64,000 bases of DNA from Ophiodon elongatus (GCA_016806645.1 JACSYO010000530.1:1122001-1186000); one strand, 5' to 3'. Positions 14,183-27,851 are shown, counted from the stretch's first letter. Numbers and translations are program-made. The notes: a model not told the origin generated them from the sequence alone.

Positions 14183-14733
14183 TAAGGGGTCTGCAGGAAC
14201 ACAGAAACCTCTCCTTCTCTCCATATCCTCCCTAATGCGTCCACCAGTGAATGTGATTAGCTTCTAGTTGAATATATTATTAGATGTTTAGGGAATGTAA
14301 GATCTAGGCGTACGTGTCACAGTGAATTATGATCTGAATCGACTGCAACAAGCACATTTCTTTTTTTGTTTTCTCCCTCTCAGGGTTTCTAGTTTTTTCT
14401 TGCTTCGTTTTTTTTTCTTCCGCATCCCCATAAAAACACACAAATTGACAGCATTTCAATTCTTCGCAGCTCTGGTTGTACTCGCAGCACAGACATGCCG
14501 TCGACATTTCATAACGTGAAAAAAATTGCGCGTAGTGAAGAATGACATTACATGTTGCCGCTGCAAATGGGGAGAGATGTAAGTGTCTAAAAGGCTGCGG
14601 TGTGTACAGTACAACCTTCAGCAGCATTACAAATCAATGCTACTTCTCTTACCTCAGCTTATCTTCGCTCTCAGTTTGAGGGAGGAATTGTGTTTTTGGT
14701 GAAGTATGACAGGCGGTAAAAGACGGTGTGCAT

Positions 14734-14734
<1 letters not shown>

Positions 14735-14805
<71 letters not shown>
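14735..14805. repeat. (CA)n microsatellite, 71 bp
   Basis: Clean CA run. Confidence 0.97.
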
Positions 14806-14808
<3 letters not shown>

Positions 14809-15091
14809 ATACACATGCAGCATGGCAGTTCATAAAGAGCAGAACATTGAATCTCATTTTGCGAGCGCTCAACCTGAAATTGCCTGACATTCACATGCAA
14901 ACATGTTTGCTGACTCGCGGCTGATGTGGTTATAATGTAAATGGCCGGGACGCTCCCTGCTTTTGCACACACACACACACACACTAATACGTTACCTTCA
15001 CATAAACATGAACGGAATCGGTCTTCTGCCGTGAGCTGTTTTCCGTTGCAGGCTGAGCTCGAGCAGTAAGGAGTGACTGTCCATCTGGATG

Positions 15092-15122
15092 TGATGATGA
15101 TGATGATGATGATGATGATAAT
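15092..15122. repeat. (GAT)n trinucleotide run
   Basis: Nine or so GAT units. Confidence 0.95.
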
Positions 15123-15514
15123 GGGTATCGGTGGGACGGCAGGGCTCAGGGCCTTGGCACGCCACCTCCCGAGGCTTGACCAATCCGCGCTTTATTTATT
15201 TTTATTTTTTACAACGTTTCACCGTCTTTCTCCCCATATCTCTTTTTTTTTCCACTTGTTCCTCATCTGTGTCCTTCAGCCAGAGGAGCCGCGTCGCGTC
15301 GGTCCACTTTGGATTTGATGTCGGATTCCGAGACAGCGCTGCTTTGCAGTCTGCGTGGTGTTCAGTGCCTCCGTGTGCGCATTAGTATTTTGAGACGTGA
15401 TGTCTGGGTGTGCGACCCCAAATGTGTCTTGTGTTCTTGCGGGCAGGTGCCATGTCACCACGACAGGGACGGACATACATGTGTCGCCCGTGTGGTTGAG
15501 CTGAATGGAAGCCA

Positions 15515-15515
<1 letters not shown>

Positions 15516-15566
<51 letters not shown>
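15516..15566. repeat. (CA)n microsatellite
   Basis: Clean CA run of 51 bp. Confidence 0.96.
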
Positions 15567-15568
<2 letters not shown>

Positions 15569-16789
15569 TGATTGTCAAAGTCGGTCTGCGAGGTTTGAGG
15601 CAGCAGCCACGGTGACTACAACCAGCAGAAGGCTGACCCTTTTGTATCTATGAAGATGCCCTTCGCTGAGATTTTGGCCTCCGATCCAATATAATGGAGG
15701 TGAACGGAATAAAAAAAATAAAAGTTTAATATGAAGGGTGTTTGGTGTCTGGAAATTCATGGTAAAACGTGCATGTGAAGAAAACAGAACGGCTAAATGG
15801 GCAGGAGGCATAGAATGAAAGAACAAAGTTCAGCCTCGTTTCAAGGTCAAACCCCCGAACAACATGTGAGCCCGTTGAACAGTGTACAACAGCGACACAC
15901 TTGAAATGTGAAGGAACAGTGTGCGTGTGGTGTGTTTGTGTGTGTGTGTGTGTGTGGTGTGTAGCGTGTGTGTGTGTCTGTGAGGAGAAGAGGAGGCTGC
16001 GATTATGTCCTTAAATGATTCCCTCTGTCTTTTGTTCCACGGGCCTCTCATAAAGCCTGTGAAGATGATAGCTGGAGCAAAAGGTAGGGATGGCGAATAC
16101 TAGACAGAAAGGGAGAGGGAGGGAGTGAAGGAGGGAGGGACGGAGGGAGGGAGGCGGAGAGCAAACACGACAGAAGGGAGGACATGCGTTTGGCCGGGGA
16201 GCAGAGCTAAGAGCCCTTTGAGAAGATGAGATGGGAGGGAGGTAACCGTGAGTCAGAGTGACACGGGTATTATAAAAGGAAGACGAGGCTCTGTCAACAG
16301 GCGGGGATTGACTTCTGTGTGTATTGGCTTGTGTATGTCGCGTTTTGCATAATCGGGGCCCTCCGCCTTGTGAGTGAGCGTGTTTTGGTAATACATAGAT
16401 ATGCATGTCCTCCTCAAACCATGTGTATGCATAAGAGGAAATGCATTTGTTTGTTTTTAAATGTTCATCCAGTACATAAGACGTACTGTATTTTTTTATT
16501 TATTTATCTTGTGTCATAGCACTTTTAATACAATACATGCCATGTATGAAGACTTCCGGCAGGTTGACATTAAAATTCAAAAGAAAGACAATTAGTTTTG
16601 TATCCTATACTGTAACATGAATGTTCCTAAACAAATAACAAACAAATAAGAATATGATTTAATAATATCTCATATTAAAACATGTTTTAGAGATCCACAA
16701 TAGAAGGCTACCTTTTTACTAAAAAAAGATTTGTCATGCGAGTGGCAAAACATTTGTTATTGGACGGCCGGCCACGCCATCTTGTACGG

Positions 16790-16960
16790 ACATTCCTGGT
16801 CCCCAGAGGATGCGATGTATCCCACTGACTTTGGTGACCCCCCCCCTGACTTTTATCATAATTCAACTATTGGATGGATTGCGATGACATTTTGGGATAA
16901 ATTGTGATATATTTAGTGCCGTCATCGGGTCTAAATTCAAATTTGACCAATATTTTAGCT
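16790..16960. repeat. Interspersed repeat fragment, copy 1
   Basis: 'gacattcctggtccccagag' and 'actattggatggattgc' are blocks of a family also seen at 18040. It is a recurring fish repeat; class not determined. Confidence 0.5.
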
Positions 16961-17817
16961 AATGACCAAATAAAAGCCAATGATGGGTTGTGCTGTATTT
17001 TTGGTTATTCCCTGTGCCCTCAGTTGCTCGTCTGTTTTTGTGTGTACGGACAAGTTTGATGTATGCCTACATCCTGCTGAGAGCGAGGGCCTTTTGTGTT
17101 TGATCCTCTCCTGGTTCAGGTGCATTTGTTTGTTCTTCTGTCTGGGCAGTTGCCTGTCTGTTCCCGTCTGCGCCTTCTGTCTGATTTATTAAAAAATGAA
17201 GAAGAAATACTGCACAGACCTTGCACTTTGGTGCTGTGATGTAACACGGCAGCTCTTTGTTGTGTCCGTTCTGTGTTGTAACCACTCCGGTGTTTTTTGA
17301 AATGTACTGTGTCTGAGTGAGAAAGCCAGCAAGTGAATCTGTGGGTGTTTACATTCACACGATAATTGTGTGCGTGTGTGTGTGTGTGGCTGTCGCCGTG
17401 GATACGTTCGGTGTTGGCATAATCAGACTGGTCTCCGGCGTTAAGCTCGCACAGCACCGCTGACATTAACACCCCTGGCGGCACTGTTCACTAGTTATCC
17501 CCTTGTGTTCCCCGCACAGACGCCAGTCAGCGGTAACCGGGGCAGAACGGAGAATAAAAAAATGATAAAGCAGAGCGTTGGCCCGAGTGGCGTGGCTCAG
17601 AGCTCTCCCCCCCCACCCCCCTCACCCCCCGAGTCCACTGTGAGGCAGCAGACAGTCAGTGGGTAGACTTGAATGAGGTCTTTTACTCTGAGCTGATAAC
17701 AGGGATTTATGCTGTAATTCGGGGCTTGGTCATATCTTCAAAGCAGCGAGACGCGCCGACAGGTTATGACACTGCATGTAGCGCGGGAGAAAATTGTTGT
17801 CTTCAAAAAGCAGTTGC

Positions 17818-17839
17818 TTTTTTTTTTTTTTTTTTTTTT
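17818..17839. repeat. Poly-T run (22)
   Basis: Homopolymer run. Confidence 0.95.
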
Positions 17840-18039
17840 CATCAGTCACTTAATGGCAGCCTATAGCACTACGAAACCACAAGAAGGATGTGATGTGGTA
17901 CTTAACCACATAGAAACTGTAATGACTTGGAAACATTTGTTTGTTGTTGAAGTACACTGTTTGGTAGGATACCTTGGAGGTGTCATTGAGGAGGAAAAAA
18001 AAATCATCCTCTCAATTTAATGATGCATGCTTTTGAATT

Positions 18040-18480
18040 AGTATAGACATTCATTGACCCCAGAGAATGAAGCCTATGGACTTTGATGATCCCTTGACCT
18101 TTCATCTAGTGACACCGTGAGGTTGACGTGTTGGTTTTTAGCGACGTCTCCCCGACAGAACAAATTGATCGCCTGTAGACACTTAAATGCTTTGACATCC
18201 TGTATGTTTCACTGTGGTAGAAAACACTACTTTAGAGGTGCAATGTCTAAGATACGGACAGTATTTTAGTCTAAATCAGTATTCAGATATCTTCTGAAAT
18301 GAGCGCCAGCCTATCCCGTGTGATGCCACGATAGAGGCAATAGCGTAGCGCCCAAGCTCCGGTACCCCCTCGGGTAAACACGGTTAGCTCTGTCGGCGCC
18401 GTTGCCGTCGTTTGCGCTGTTAGCACCGTTAGCTGTTAGCACCGTTAGCTGTGAACTGCTGGTTCAGCCGTCACCACGTT
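18040..18480. repeat. Interspersed repeat fragments, including copy 2 and a gttagc-rich block
   Basis: 18045-18140 shares 'gacattc', 'ccccagag.atga' and 'ctttg.tgatcccttgac' with the 16790 copy. 18230-18480 holds a separate block with 'gaggcaatagcgtagcgccc' and a duplicated gttagcaccgttagct unit, resembling another common fish repeat. Confidence 0.45.
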
Positions 18481-18756
18481 GAGAGGCTTCTGATTTCGTA
18501 TTTAGCGCCTTAAATATCGAACTACTGTACGTCCTCGAGTTCAGTGTGGCCCAAATCCAATCCACTTCAGCCAAAGTCCCATTATTTAATACTGGGTCTG
18601 GATCCATCCAGTTCAATCCAATATTCAGCTGGTCAATTTCAGTCAGACTCATCTGGGCACCGTAATCTCATCATGTCTTTGTCATCATGTTTTATAATTT
18701 GACCCAAACTGATACACTTAAATACCACACCAATCAGGCATTTCTCTCCATCCCAC

Positions 18757-18790
18757 CTGTCTGACCTGTCTGACCTGTCTGACCTGTCTG

Positions 18791-18831
<41 letters not shown>
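18757..18831. repeat. 10-bp tandem repeat followed by (TG)n
   Basis: About four copies of acctgtctga, then a TG run at 18794-18831. Confidence 0.93.
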
Positions 18832-18832
<1 letters not shown>

Positions 18833-19203
18833 CCTTCAAAATAGTTTGACGGTAATGAGAATTAATTTTGTGGATGTTAAAGCTGCCTATCAGCTGAAAG
18901 AATTAGCATCAGAATCAGCATCAGCCACACAGAGGGCACTGATCTGAATTAAAGCTCTCTGAATTATTGATTTCCACCCACTGGGATCACATCCCGTCTC
19001 CATTGTGTCTCTCCTTCATGCTATCGCCTCTTTTTCTCTCCTTTATATTCTCTTCTCTGCAAAAAAAAAAGTGTCGGGTAAAACTGCAGCCAGAAACCAA
19101 TGAAGGACTACGTCATCTGTGTGTTTTGGTATTTGCAAAAGTTTCGCATGCATATTTGTGTTTAATCCTCAGTGAATGTGTGTGCATAACAGTGGGAGTT
19201 AAG

Positions 19204-19206
<3 letters not shown>

Positions 19207-19252
<46 letters not shown>
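19207..19252. repeat. (TG)n microsatellite
   Basis: Clean TG run of 46 bp. Confidence 0.96.
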
Positions 19253-19254
<2 letters not shown>

Positions 19255-19884
19255 TCCGCAAATGTCTAAAGCAAACCTCTTTTAGTGTTATTAATATTAA
19301 TTAATGTGTGCTGTCAGGGAGGCGAAGAAACAATTCATTGCTCACATTTATTGTATTAAGTGCTTCATGATTTATTAATGGGCATGTTTAAGGTTAGAGG
19401 AAAGAGAAGGAAGGGAAAGTAAGGGAAGGGCAAACCATAAATTGATTGCTCTGCAAAGACAAAAGTCTATTAAAGTAATTTGTGAGCTCATTGAAATGCG
19501 GATTCCTTGGCCTTTTTTTTTTGTCGTTTTTATTCATTAGCTGGTGAAACTGTTGGCGTATCTCAAAGTGTCATTTTGGATCACAAGCGTTTCGCGTTCA
19601 TTTATCTGATTGGATTCTGTACCTCATACCTTCTCCTTTTCATCCTGCCAACGGCAGGCTCTCGGCGAGTACACATGTTGTACTCTCTCAATGTTGCGCA
19701 TGTCCCCCACTATAGATGACCTTAGTCTCGCTCACCGTCACCGCTCCTTCTCTCATCTGTATGCGACGCAGGTCTTAACTGCTTATCTGTTTTCTGTCAA
19801 GCTGAGGGAGTCCGTCCCCCCCCTCCCCCCTTCCTCCCTCCCTCCCTGTTTGATGTCCATTCTTCGTACATTAAGTAGCCTACC

Positions 19885-19920
<36 letters not shown>

Positions 19921-19921
19921 G
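19885..19921. repeat. (GTCT)n tetranucleotide run
   Basis: Nine GTCT units. Confidence 0.95.
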
Positions 19922-20044
19922 CGTCTCCGTCTCTCCCAACTATCTCTCACACCAGTTGGTCTCCTGCCTCGTCCTCCGCCCCCACCGTATAGTCCATAGC
20001 ACTTGGCGTGTCGCTGCATATCTACATTATTACACCTTGAAGAA

Positions 20045-20080
20045 ATGTGTGTGTGTGTGTGTGTGCGCGTGTGTGTGTGC
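20045..20080. repeat. (TG)n microsatellite with GCGC interruption
   Basis: TG run broken by gcgcg. Confidence 0.92.
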
Positions 20081-20944
20081 TGCCATGTTCCATTTAATCG
20101 AGGCTCCCTGTTGGCACATAGGACAAATTGATCAGTTGGTTTGCCAGCTGTCCTGGCAGATCTCTCCTTCTGTCTCTCTGTTTCTCTAACCACTCGTCCC
20201 CCCCCCCACCCCCCCACCCCTTTCTCTCCTCGACGGTCTCACTTCCAGCTTCACTTGTGTACGTACCTTGGCAAATGAAATCGCTAAGATGGGATGAACG
20301 AATGATTGGAGTGCCCCCCCCCCCCTTACAAACGTCTTTTTTTCCCCTCTCCTTCTGTTGGATGCATTTGGGAGATTCTCCCGTTGGCGAGGTGGCCGCT
20401 GTCACATTTTGACTGACGCGACCCCTCCTGGCAGAAGGCCGTTGCCGTGCCTGCGAATGATCCCGTTGCCGTGGAGAGTGATGGGCAGCGCGCGGAGCCA
20501 GCGCTTTTTTGTTATCGGAGCCGCGCATATTGTCTTGATGCACCCCTATCATTAGACACACATTTTCAAGGTGGGCTGGCTAAACGCGTATCCACGCTGA
20601 ATTGAGGAGATAAGTCCGAGTCGCGGCCAGCTATAGCCTGCTTTTAAGCACGATAGGTAGGGAATGTAAAAAACCCATTTCTGTCCTCATAGATCTATGC
20701 ATAATTTTGCCTTGATTCGGGCGCTATTCACGCTTGATGTCCTTGGCGTGGTGAGGGAAGGATAGTGGCAGCACGGTCAGGAACAAAGCGAGTCTACTCC
20801 ATTGCCGCTTCACAGGGTGTGTGTGTGTTTCTGTTATGTCCCCATGCTTGGCTGTGCTGTGAGCTGAAAGCGAGAGGCTTTTCTCTGTGTAATGACAGAC
20901 ATTAGAAAGTCGATTACAAGGTTCTTACAGCCTCGGATACGCAG

Positions 20945-20951
20945 GCACACG

Positions 20952-20982
<31 letters not shown>

Positions 20983-20992
20983 ACACACACAC
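20945..20992. repeat. (CA)n microsatellite with CGCA interruptions
   Basis: CA units broken by cgca at several places. Confidence 0.92.
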
Positions 20993-21570
20993 GTGCGTAC
21001 GTGTACACAGGGCGCAACAAAACTTACTTGCACACACACTGTGAGCCAGGAGAGGCTGACGAGGCCTGCTAATCGATGTGTGATGGCAGGCCTTTTGTGC
21101 GCACGTGTGTGTGTTCTGTAAAGAACCTGGGATAGCAGAGGCCCCCTTCTTTATTGTCCTTGTGTCTTGACGAATGTTCGTAAGCCAACAGCAGCTTTCT
21201 GTGTTGCTTTTCATCCAGTGCGTATACCTCAGCTGGCCCGTCTCACACACGGGGGGGGGTGGGGGCTGTTCGTCTCCTCCCCTGCATAGCTGACTGTGCC
21301 CTAGTGTGACACGGCGCCAGCGGGATGGCGAGATCCTTCTCCACGAAACTCCACTCGCTCTTTAGTCGAGGTCCCAGACCTCTAAATCTCCACGCACGCC
21401 TCAAATTCTGTCGCACAATTCAAATAGGTCTGCTGAACAACACTAGGTGGTAAGATAGCTGACTCACATTGCTAACATTAGCTCATGATTTATGCAACTC
21501 GGTTGTGCTAGCTTGCTGGTATTAGCCAGCCAGAAGGGACAACCTCAAATAAGTCTTCTTTGACTGCTTC

Positions 21571-21996
21571 AAAGGGACAGTGTGTAGGATTTGGCGACAT
21601 CTAGTGGCGTGGTTGAACACCCCTCCGCGCACTGTTTCCTTTCTGAGCCCGCGGTAGCGAGAGCCGGCGAGTGCAAGACCAGAGCTCGCTCAGAGGCCGT
21701 CTTTACCATCAATAACGGAAGTCAGCCGGCGGCGATCATAATTTGTTACCCTGCAGCTCTCATTACCGCTGTTTTAAAGGCTCTTTCTACAGCCTGAGTT
21801 TTGTTTGTCCCTTCTAGCTACCGTAGAAACACGGCGGTGCAACAAGGCAAACTGCGCGAAGAGGACCAGCTCTCTGTGTAGTTACATGAAGGGCTCATTC
21901 TAAGCTAATGAAAACACGATTCTTAGTTTCAGGTGATTATCCACTAATGAAAACATAGTTATGAATGTTATATTCCATTTCTGCAAATAGATTCCC
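21571..21996. repeat. Interspersed repeat, right end truncated
   Basis: It starts 'aaagggacagtgtgtaggat' and contains 'gacatctagtggcgtggttg', 'cgtagaaacacggcggtg' and 'ggctcattctaagctaatga', blocks of a high-copy percomorph element. The family's usual closing 'cctacacact' is missing here. Confidence 0.6.
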
Positions 21997-23777
21997 GGCC
22001 ACCCCCTCCCCCCTGCCCCTGTAGAAGTCTTCAACTCTGCGTCATCTATTAAGTTCTTGTGTCACGCCACTTCATTGTGCGTTGTTTAACAATCAAATTG
22101 TCTTTTGGTGAATAACATGGATTCTTATTACCAACTGCCTCTAGTCAACTTGGTTCAGATAACACGCTAACTGTACACTCACTAACCTAGTATCAGTGTT
22201 AAGGGGAGGCTCAAGTCAGGCTCAAGGAAGCCATGGCCGGATAATGGGATGGTAACAAAATGGCCAATCAAATACCTGGATATCTGCATGGATAAGGAAG
22301 CCCGTATGGAGGTTGTGTGTATTTAATAAGAGGAGGGAGAAGTACTTATATTGGGGGTATAAAAAAAAAAAAAAGAAATAGTTGCAGACAACCGAGAGAC
22401 AAGGAGGAGAGAAAAGCAGAATGCAAAGCAGAGAAGAAAAAAAATGAAACCGCGAAGAGTGGGAAAGGGATAAGAGAGACAACCGTATTAGGAGAACAGA
22501 AAGAGAGCGGAGGAGAGAGAGCGAGGGAGCATACCAGAGCTACTTAATGTGGCCCCGCTGTTTAGAATACAGTCTCAGGAGAGAGGAGACCAGAGCATCG
22601 GCTGCCTGATTTCACACCCATTATCACCTGCTACAACGGCGCGGCACGTGGAAAATGAAACTGCGTAGAGGGAGGGTGTGTGTCACATGCATTATTAGGC
22701 TTCTGTTGCGTGGTGTGCCTTCTTGTGTGCTGCACATGCACAAGGTCATGAGTGCTTATCTCCCCCCCGACCCCCCCCAGGCCCACATTCTCACCATTCG
22801 TAGCCTCTCTCATACTGCATGTGGATTAGGTCGCTGGCTGTAGAGGGAGATGCTTTTCAAAACTGGCAAAACATGAAGTTGGATATGTGGAAGAAGGACA
22901 ATACAATTTTTGCAGTGGCGTGCCTCGGCTCGTTTTTCCGCATCGCCTCGCCGGTTCAATCCAGCAGCAGGCCGCTGCCCACGTAATGCGAGATGGGTTC
23001 ATCCAAAGTATCCACTTCTTTTCATCCCCTAATCATACGTTTTTTAGGGGTTTTCTTCTCGTCTGTACTTCCCTCTGGACTCCCTTTATATATATTTTTT
23101 TTCTCCCCATTCATTCTTAATTTTCTCTCTCATGAATTGAAAGTGAGATTTCTTTCCTGAGGCTTTAACATGCTGCCAATGCTTGGTGTTGTGCTGGAGT
23201 TTCTGTGGCAAGAAGTGAAAATCCAAGTTATATAAAAAAAAAAAGAAATGCTTTTGATTTTTTTTTTTAAAGGGGATAAGAATTTGTATTCGCCGTACTG
23301 TAGAGATTTATATATAACTACAGAGGCCCCAAGGGACAAGTGAGAATCTGGTGAACCATTTTGTAAGTCTGAGCTAAATTCTTTTGTTTGATTTAAGATC
23401 GGGTAAAACAAAATGCTTTCTTTTATATAATTACATAACTTAACTAACGCACCATGAATGTACTTTGTGTTAAGAATGCTTGTAGTCCTATTTAGAACAT
23501 GGGGTAGTGGTGCCTTTCAGCCTCTTGTGGCCTAAAATGAGTAAAAGAAATGAGTATTACAAGTCATCATTGCAGAAGAGAAATAATTTAGATCAGACCA
23601 TATCAGGAAATATCTCATGGCTTTCAGATTTCTTTTCCACGATAATGTATGATCATTGCGTTCATCCCCTGTGCACAAATATCCTTAACATATGTATTTC
23701 AATGGGTTAATCGCATTATTTTTTTTCTTTTTGTTGACACGTCTAATGTTCCATATATTGCTGTGTTCTTTTCCCAG

Positions 23778-23933
23778 CGTGTCCCCGTGGCTCCTACAAG
23801 ATGTCCTCCAGGCAGCAGGAGTGTTTCCCCTGCCCGGCCAACAGTGTCTCAGAGGAGGAAGGATCCGTGGTGTGTGTGTGCGAGGAGGACCACTTCAGGA
23901 CCCCCCTGGACACACCCTCGGCACCATGCACAA
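23778..23933 (+). CDS. epha10: Eph receptor exon: extracellular Cys-rich/EGF-like region
   Basis: This exon encodes 51 complete codons plus split codons at both ends (Ala at the start, Arg at the end), from CPRGSYK to SAPCT. Six cysteines follow the Eph pattern: CP-x-G, C-x-x-CP, C-x-C, then CT at the end. The 'FRTPLDTPSAPCT' stretch matches the family's '(F/Y)R...DPP..(A/P)CT'. This region lies between the ephrin-binding domain and FNIII-1 and helps receptor clustering. The length of 156 bp equals the usual length of this Eph exon. The acceptor is ttcccag at 23771-23777, with a branch-point-like tctaat about 30 bases upstream. The donor is gtaggg at 23934, somewhat weak. The phase-1 start excludes an upstream in-frame Met, and the internal ATG at 23801 is not a start codon. 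The final Arg (a|gg across the intron) restores the family's 'TRPPS' junction. Confidence 0.93.
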
Positions 23934-25599
23934 GTAGGGAGATTATATGTGTGTTATGCCGACTCGTGGTTCTCTATCTGTCCGCCGCATCGCTCACGCA
24001 CTCTGTCCCTTTTCGCCGAGACACTTGCACTTTGCATTAAGCGAGCAATTTCATGTTTGTGAGCCGGTCATTATCACGCCCACCCGCTCAGCATCTCGTC
24101 TGTCTGCCCTTGCCGTTTGCCTCTTTATCCTTAAAGACCACTTTTACCTGTCCTTCACCCCGAATCCTTTCACCCCTCCCCCCCATCTTTTGTTCCTCTA
24201 GTCGCCTCTCCGTCTGACCTGCACCCACCACCCCGGTCCTCTGTCTCATCATCCATCCTCATTCTCCCATCTGTCCAGCTCCTCCTCATCACCCCATTTC
24301 CATTTCTCGTCTCGCCCAACCTTCACCTCTCCTTCAACTCGCGCCCTCTCCTCTCATATTGCATTCCCTTCAGGACGGGAAAAAATCCACCCAAAAGAAA
24401 TATGCGCCGGGTGTTTCCTTTTAATCATCCCAGGAGCAAGTCCGGAATCAAAAACTAGAGACAGGATACGTGCTGCTTTATTGATGATGAAGTTGTGAGT
24501 TGGTCAAAGAGTTTTTTTCTTTTACAGCTACAAGCTCAAAGGATTTGTTTCCTCTCATTTCCCCTTGATTGCATCAGTAAACATTCGCTGTCTCGTTGAG
24601 CGAGAGTTAAAAAGTGGGGATTTATTTGGAGTAATCAGTCTTCGATGTTGCACATTTTTAAGGATGTCAGATAAATCCAGTTCTTGCTTGACACATTTTG
24701 ATAAGTTGATCTTCCATAGGGGAAACATCATGATCGTACACGCTATTTTATGTTTTAAGGTGGACTCCCCTCTCCTGACATGTGCTTCCATCTAATAGTC
24801 TACACACAATATGTGTCCATCCACTGCAGCTATTTTCTCTGCTTCTTAGCCTTTATCCCTTTTAGCCCCCATCCACCCACCCATCCTTCAACCCCCTCCT
24901 GCCATCTCTCCTATCATTAGGTCCACATTATGTATTCGTCAAAAAAAGCCCAGCACCCCCCGTTTCCTCCATCTTTCCGCTCAACCTCGTACACATTCAC
25001 TCCACACTCCTCCACCTTTTCAACCTGACATTACAGACCCATTTTCTGCCATACATCCATTATCCACCCCTCCGCACGACCACCCTGTCTTTTTCCCTAC
25101 CCCCCTCTTCCTTCTTGACCCTTCACCCCGCATTTTACCTCCCCTCTCTTTCTTTCTCGGTCTGCCTTCATCACTCTCCTCCCACCGACTGCCTCTTTGC
25201 ATCCCCCCCCCCTTCTTCATCCTTTTCGTCCGTTATCACCCCATTCTTCTTCCCTGTGTCAAAATGGAAATCTCGTCCCTCTATCCTCAAGCGACGAAAA
25301 AACTCCATGATCTCATCCCCGGACCGTCCACGCATTATCCGCCCATCCCTCACCTCTTACCTTCTCTCAGTGCCCCTTCTCACACACACCGAGTGCCATT
25401 CTTCTCCAATAAAGATGCACTACAAGGCCGATAAGACAAAGAGCACGCAGGGTATGGCCCTATTGATTCCTGCATGTAGAGCAGGCTATTGATATGGCTT
25501 AGTAATGAGATGGAGGAATAATGGGCTCCATGGCCTGTGAGCACTCAGGGCAGTAAAACCGTGGGGTCACAAGGTCTGTGTGTCTGTGCACATCCACAG

Positions 25600-25800
25600 C
25601 CACACGCGTGTGCATATTAATGCATGTGTGTGGTCATACTGTCTTTTATGGTAATTGCGATGGAGGAGGTATAATTACAATATTGATCGCCGAGCTCTCT
25701 GATCCCGGTGTGATAACATTTATCGCAGCCTAATGACCACATTAATTACACTATTGATTCGCTAATTATGATCATCCCCCGATTTGGCTAATCCACTGTC
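25600..25800. promoter_or_regulatory. Candidate conserved non-coding element (homeodomain-motif cluster)
   Basis: tattaatgcatg, tataattacaat, acattaattacac and gctaattatgat motifs lie within 160 bp of non-repetitive sequence, 1.7 kb after the EGF-like exon. The octamer-like ttaatgcat is also present. Inference from motif density. Confidence 0.35.
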
Positions 25801-26763
25801 TGGTAAAGGCGGAAAAAAGAGAGAGGGAGACGGAGCTTGATGAATTGAGAGTTGAAAGAAAAAAAAAAGTGGAGACTTTGTCAGACGAATGAGGTTTGAT
25901 ATGCAGACTTTATTATCTCGGCAATTAAAGAATAATACCGGTGTAAGTTCATTCTCTTCCCTTTTGCCGTTAATGTCCTGGAAGTACCAAAATTCTACTG
26001 TGCTTACCGCAGTTAGAAACCTCTGCTGTCTCTTTAAAACAATAAACTCTTAATGGTTTTAAGAATTTGAAACAGGTGAAAGAACACGCGGCTCGTAATA
26101 CTCCCCGACATGACTGATTACCTTTTGTTAATGACGACTATTTACAAATGTTCCATTACGGCGCATTAGATATTTCGTTGTGGCGGTGGTGAGGCAAAGT
26201 CAAACTTTGGAAGCAGTGAAAGAAAACGTCTCACTGGGGACACTGCCAAAAACTGAAAACAAAGAAATATTTCAGAGTGGAACCACCGCTGACAGGACTG
26301 CAGTGGTAATGATTTAAGCATAATAACTAAAAGAAAGAATAAAATATATATATATATTCAAGTAATGCATAATGTTTGTCAATGTGCGTGTCTGCAAATG
26401 GAACAGTGGGAGCCGGAGGGATAAAGTTTCAGCATTACAGTTTTAACTTTTGACTTTGAGAAATGCATCAATGACGACTTAACGTGCAAAATAGTGGGAA
26501 AAAAAGTCAGGAGCAAGTTTGGATTTGCTTCAAGACATTCTTGAATTTATTTTGAATCAACATGTTATTCACTATACTTGTGAATCTCCGGTCATGATGC
26601 TTAATCCCATCATAATACGGTACAAATCTTACATGTCAAATTATTTTCTAAGGGGGGGGGGGGGCAGATACAGGCTTCTGAAGAAATATCTATCTTTAGC
26701 TAACGATGCTAGCCAACATAGTACATATACGTATGTGTGTGTGTGTATGTGGATGTATGTATG

Positions 26764-26767
<4 letters not shown>

Positions 26768-26826
<59 letters not shown>
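26768..26826. repeat. (TA)n microsatellite
   Basis: Clean TA run of 59 bp preceded by tatg units. Confidence 0.96.
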
Positions 26827-26829
<3 letters not shown>

Positions 26830-27208
26830 TTTTCATACCGTATCAAAACTTCTCCAGTCAAACCATACCTGCATTCAGTCATTTTTGTACCCAGAAAAAA
26901 ATGGCCGCAGCTCCTACAACCCCTACTTTTACTGTGTCCAACAATGGCCTCGTTTTTTGAGTCATGTCTGGCTCAGAGAGATGCATAAATGCAGACTCTT
27001 CATAGGCTTTACTGGCAATATTCCAAATGCAACATCAAGAGCAAGTTGTGATTTGCTGTGAGTCGGTGTGTTGGAGCAGCAGTGGAGAGGGAGTCAGAGT
27101 CATTCGGATGGACACTCGGAAGACAGATGGAGAGGGCAGGAGATGGGGAAGGGAAGGAGAGGAGCAAAACGGTTTGGGAGGTCAGGTTTTTAATTACTCC
27201 GATTTGGG

Positions 27209-27339
<131 letters not shown>

Positions 27340-27850
27340 ATGGCACAGCTGTGTCGACATTTAATCTGTGTGTACGTGTGCTCACACGCTGAATGCTCTC
27401 CGGGCTTATGCAACTCTCTACGCTCCACGTGTGTCTGGGAGCACGGGGCGCATCTGTGGGCGGGCGACGCGTTCTACAGCACGCACGCCTTCACATATTC
27501 ATTACACGGCACATGCACACACATACAAGGGGGCACGTAGAAAAATTCATGGCCTTTTTTAAATGGACCATGGCTTAATTCAGCCTGCATGTGCAAAGGA
27601 CCTGCAGGAGGAGGCAGAGGTCAGTCGGGACACTGACTAAGTGATGAGGTACAGTCCTCCAGTCTGACATTTTACAGCCCTTTGAATACGGGAGTGTATA
27701 TTTTAATTTTCAGCTGCTCTCGTCACATGTGGTGGGGTGATTTTAAAACACTTGAGCTTTTTAAATGACACACAAAGCCCTGTGCTCGAGACAGTGGCGT
27801 ATTCATATAATAGTCCCGTGTTTTTTTGAAGCAACCCAACCACACATTGT

Positions 27851-27851
<1 letters not shown>

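Larger units (their letters stand above)
1..23777 (+). other. Intron upstream of the EGF-like exon (5' end outside the window)
   Basis: No reading frame here resembles a known protein. The Eph ligand-binding-domain exon, normally about 660 bp, is absent on both strands and must lie before the window. The content is dense CA/GT microsatellites (listed separately), short poly-purine and poly-G runs, several interspersed repeats (1395-1655, 3626-4002, 12612-12960, 16790-16960, 18040-18480, 21571-21996), and AT-rich unique sequence at 1660-3600, 6130-6830 and 22030-23760 with no recognised features. Small stop-free stretches are poly-dinucleotide or random frames. The intron ends with ttcccag at 23771-23777. 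Confidence 0.8.

Noticed and set aside
1..23777. Search for the Eph ligand-binding-domain exon upstream
   Set aside because: No frame of about 220 codons with the domain's Cys and Trp pattern exists on either strand, so it must be outside the window.
26519..27061. 180-codon + frame
   Set aside because: Centre is poly-(Tyr-Ile) from the TA repeat; flanks show no similarity to known proteins and no splice context.
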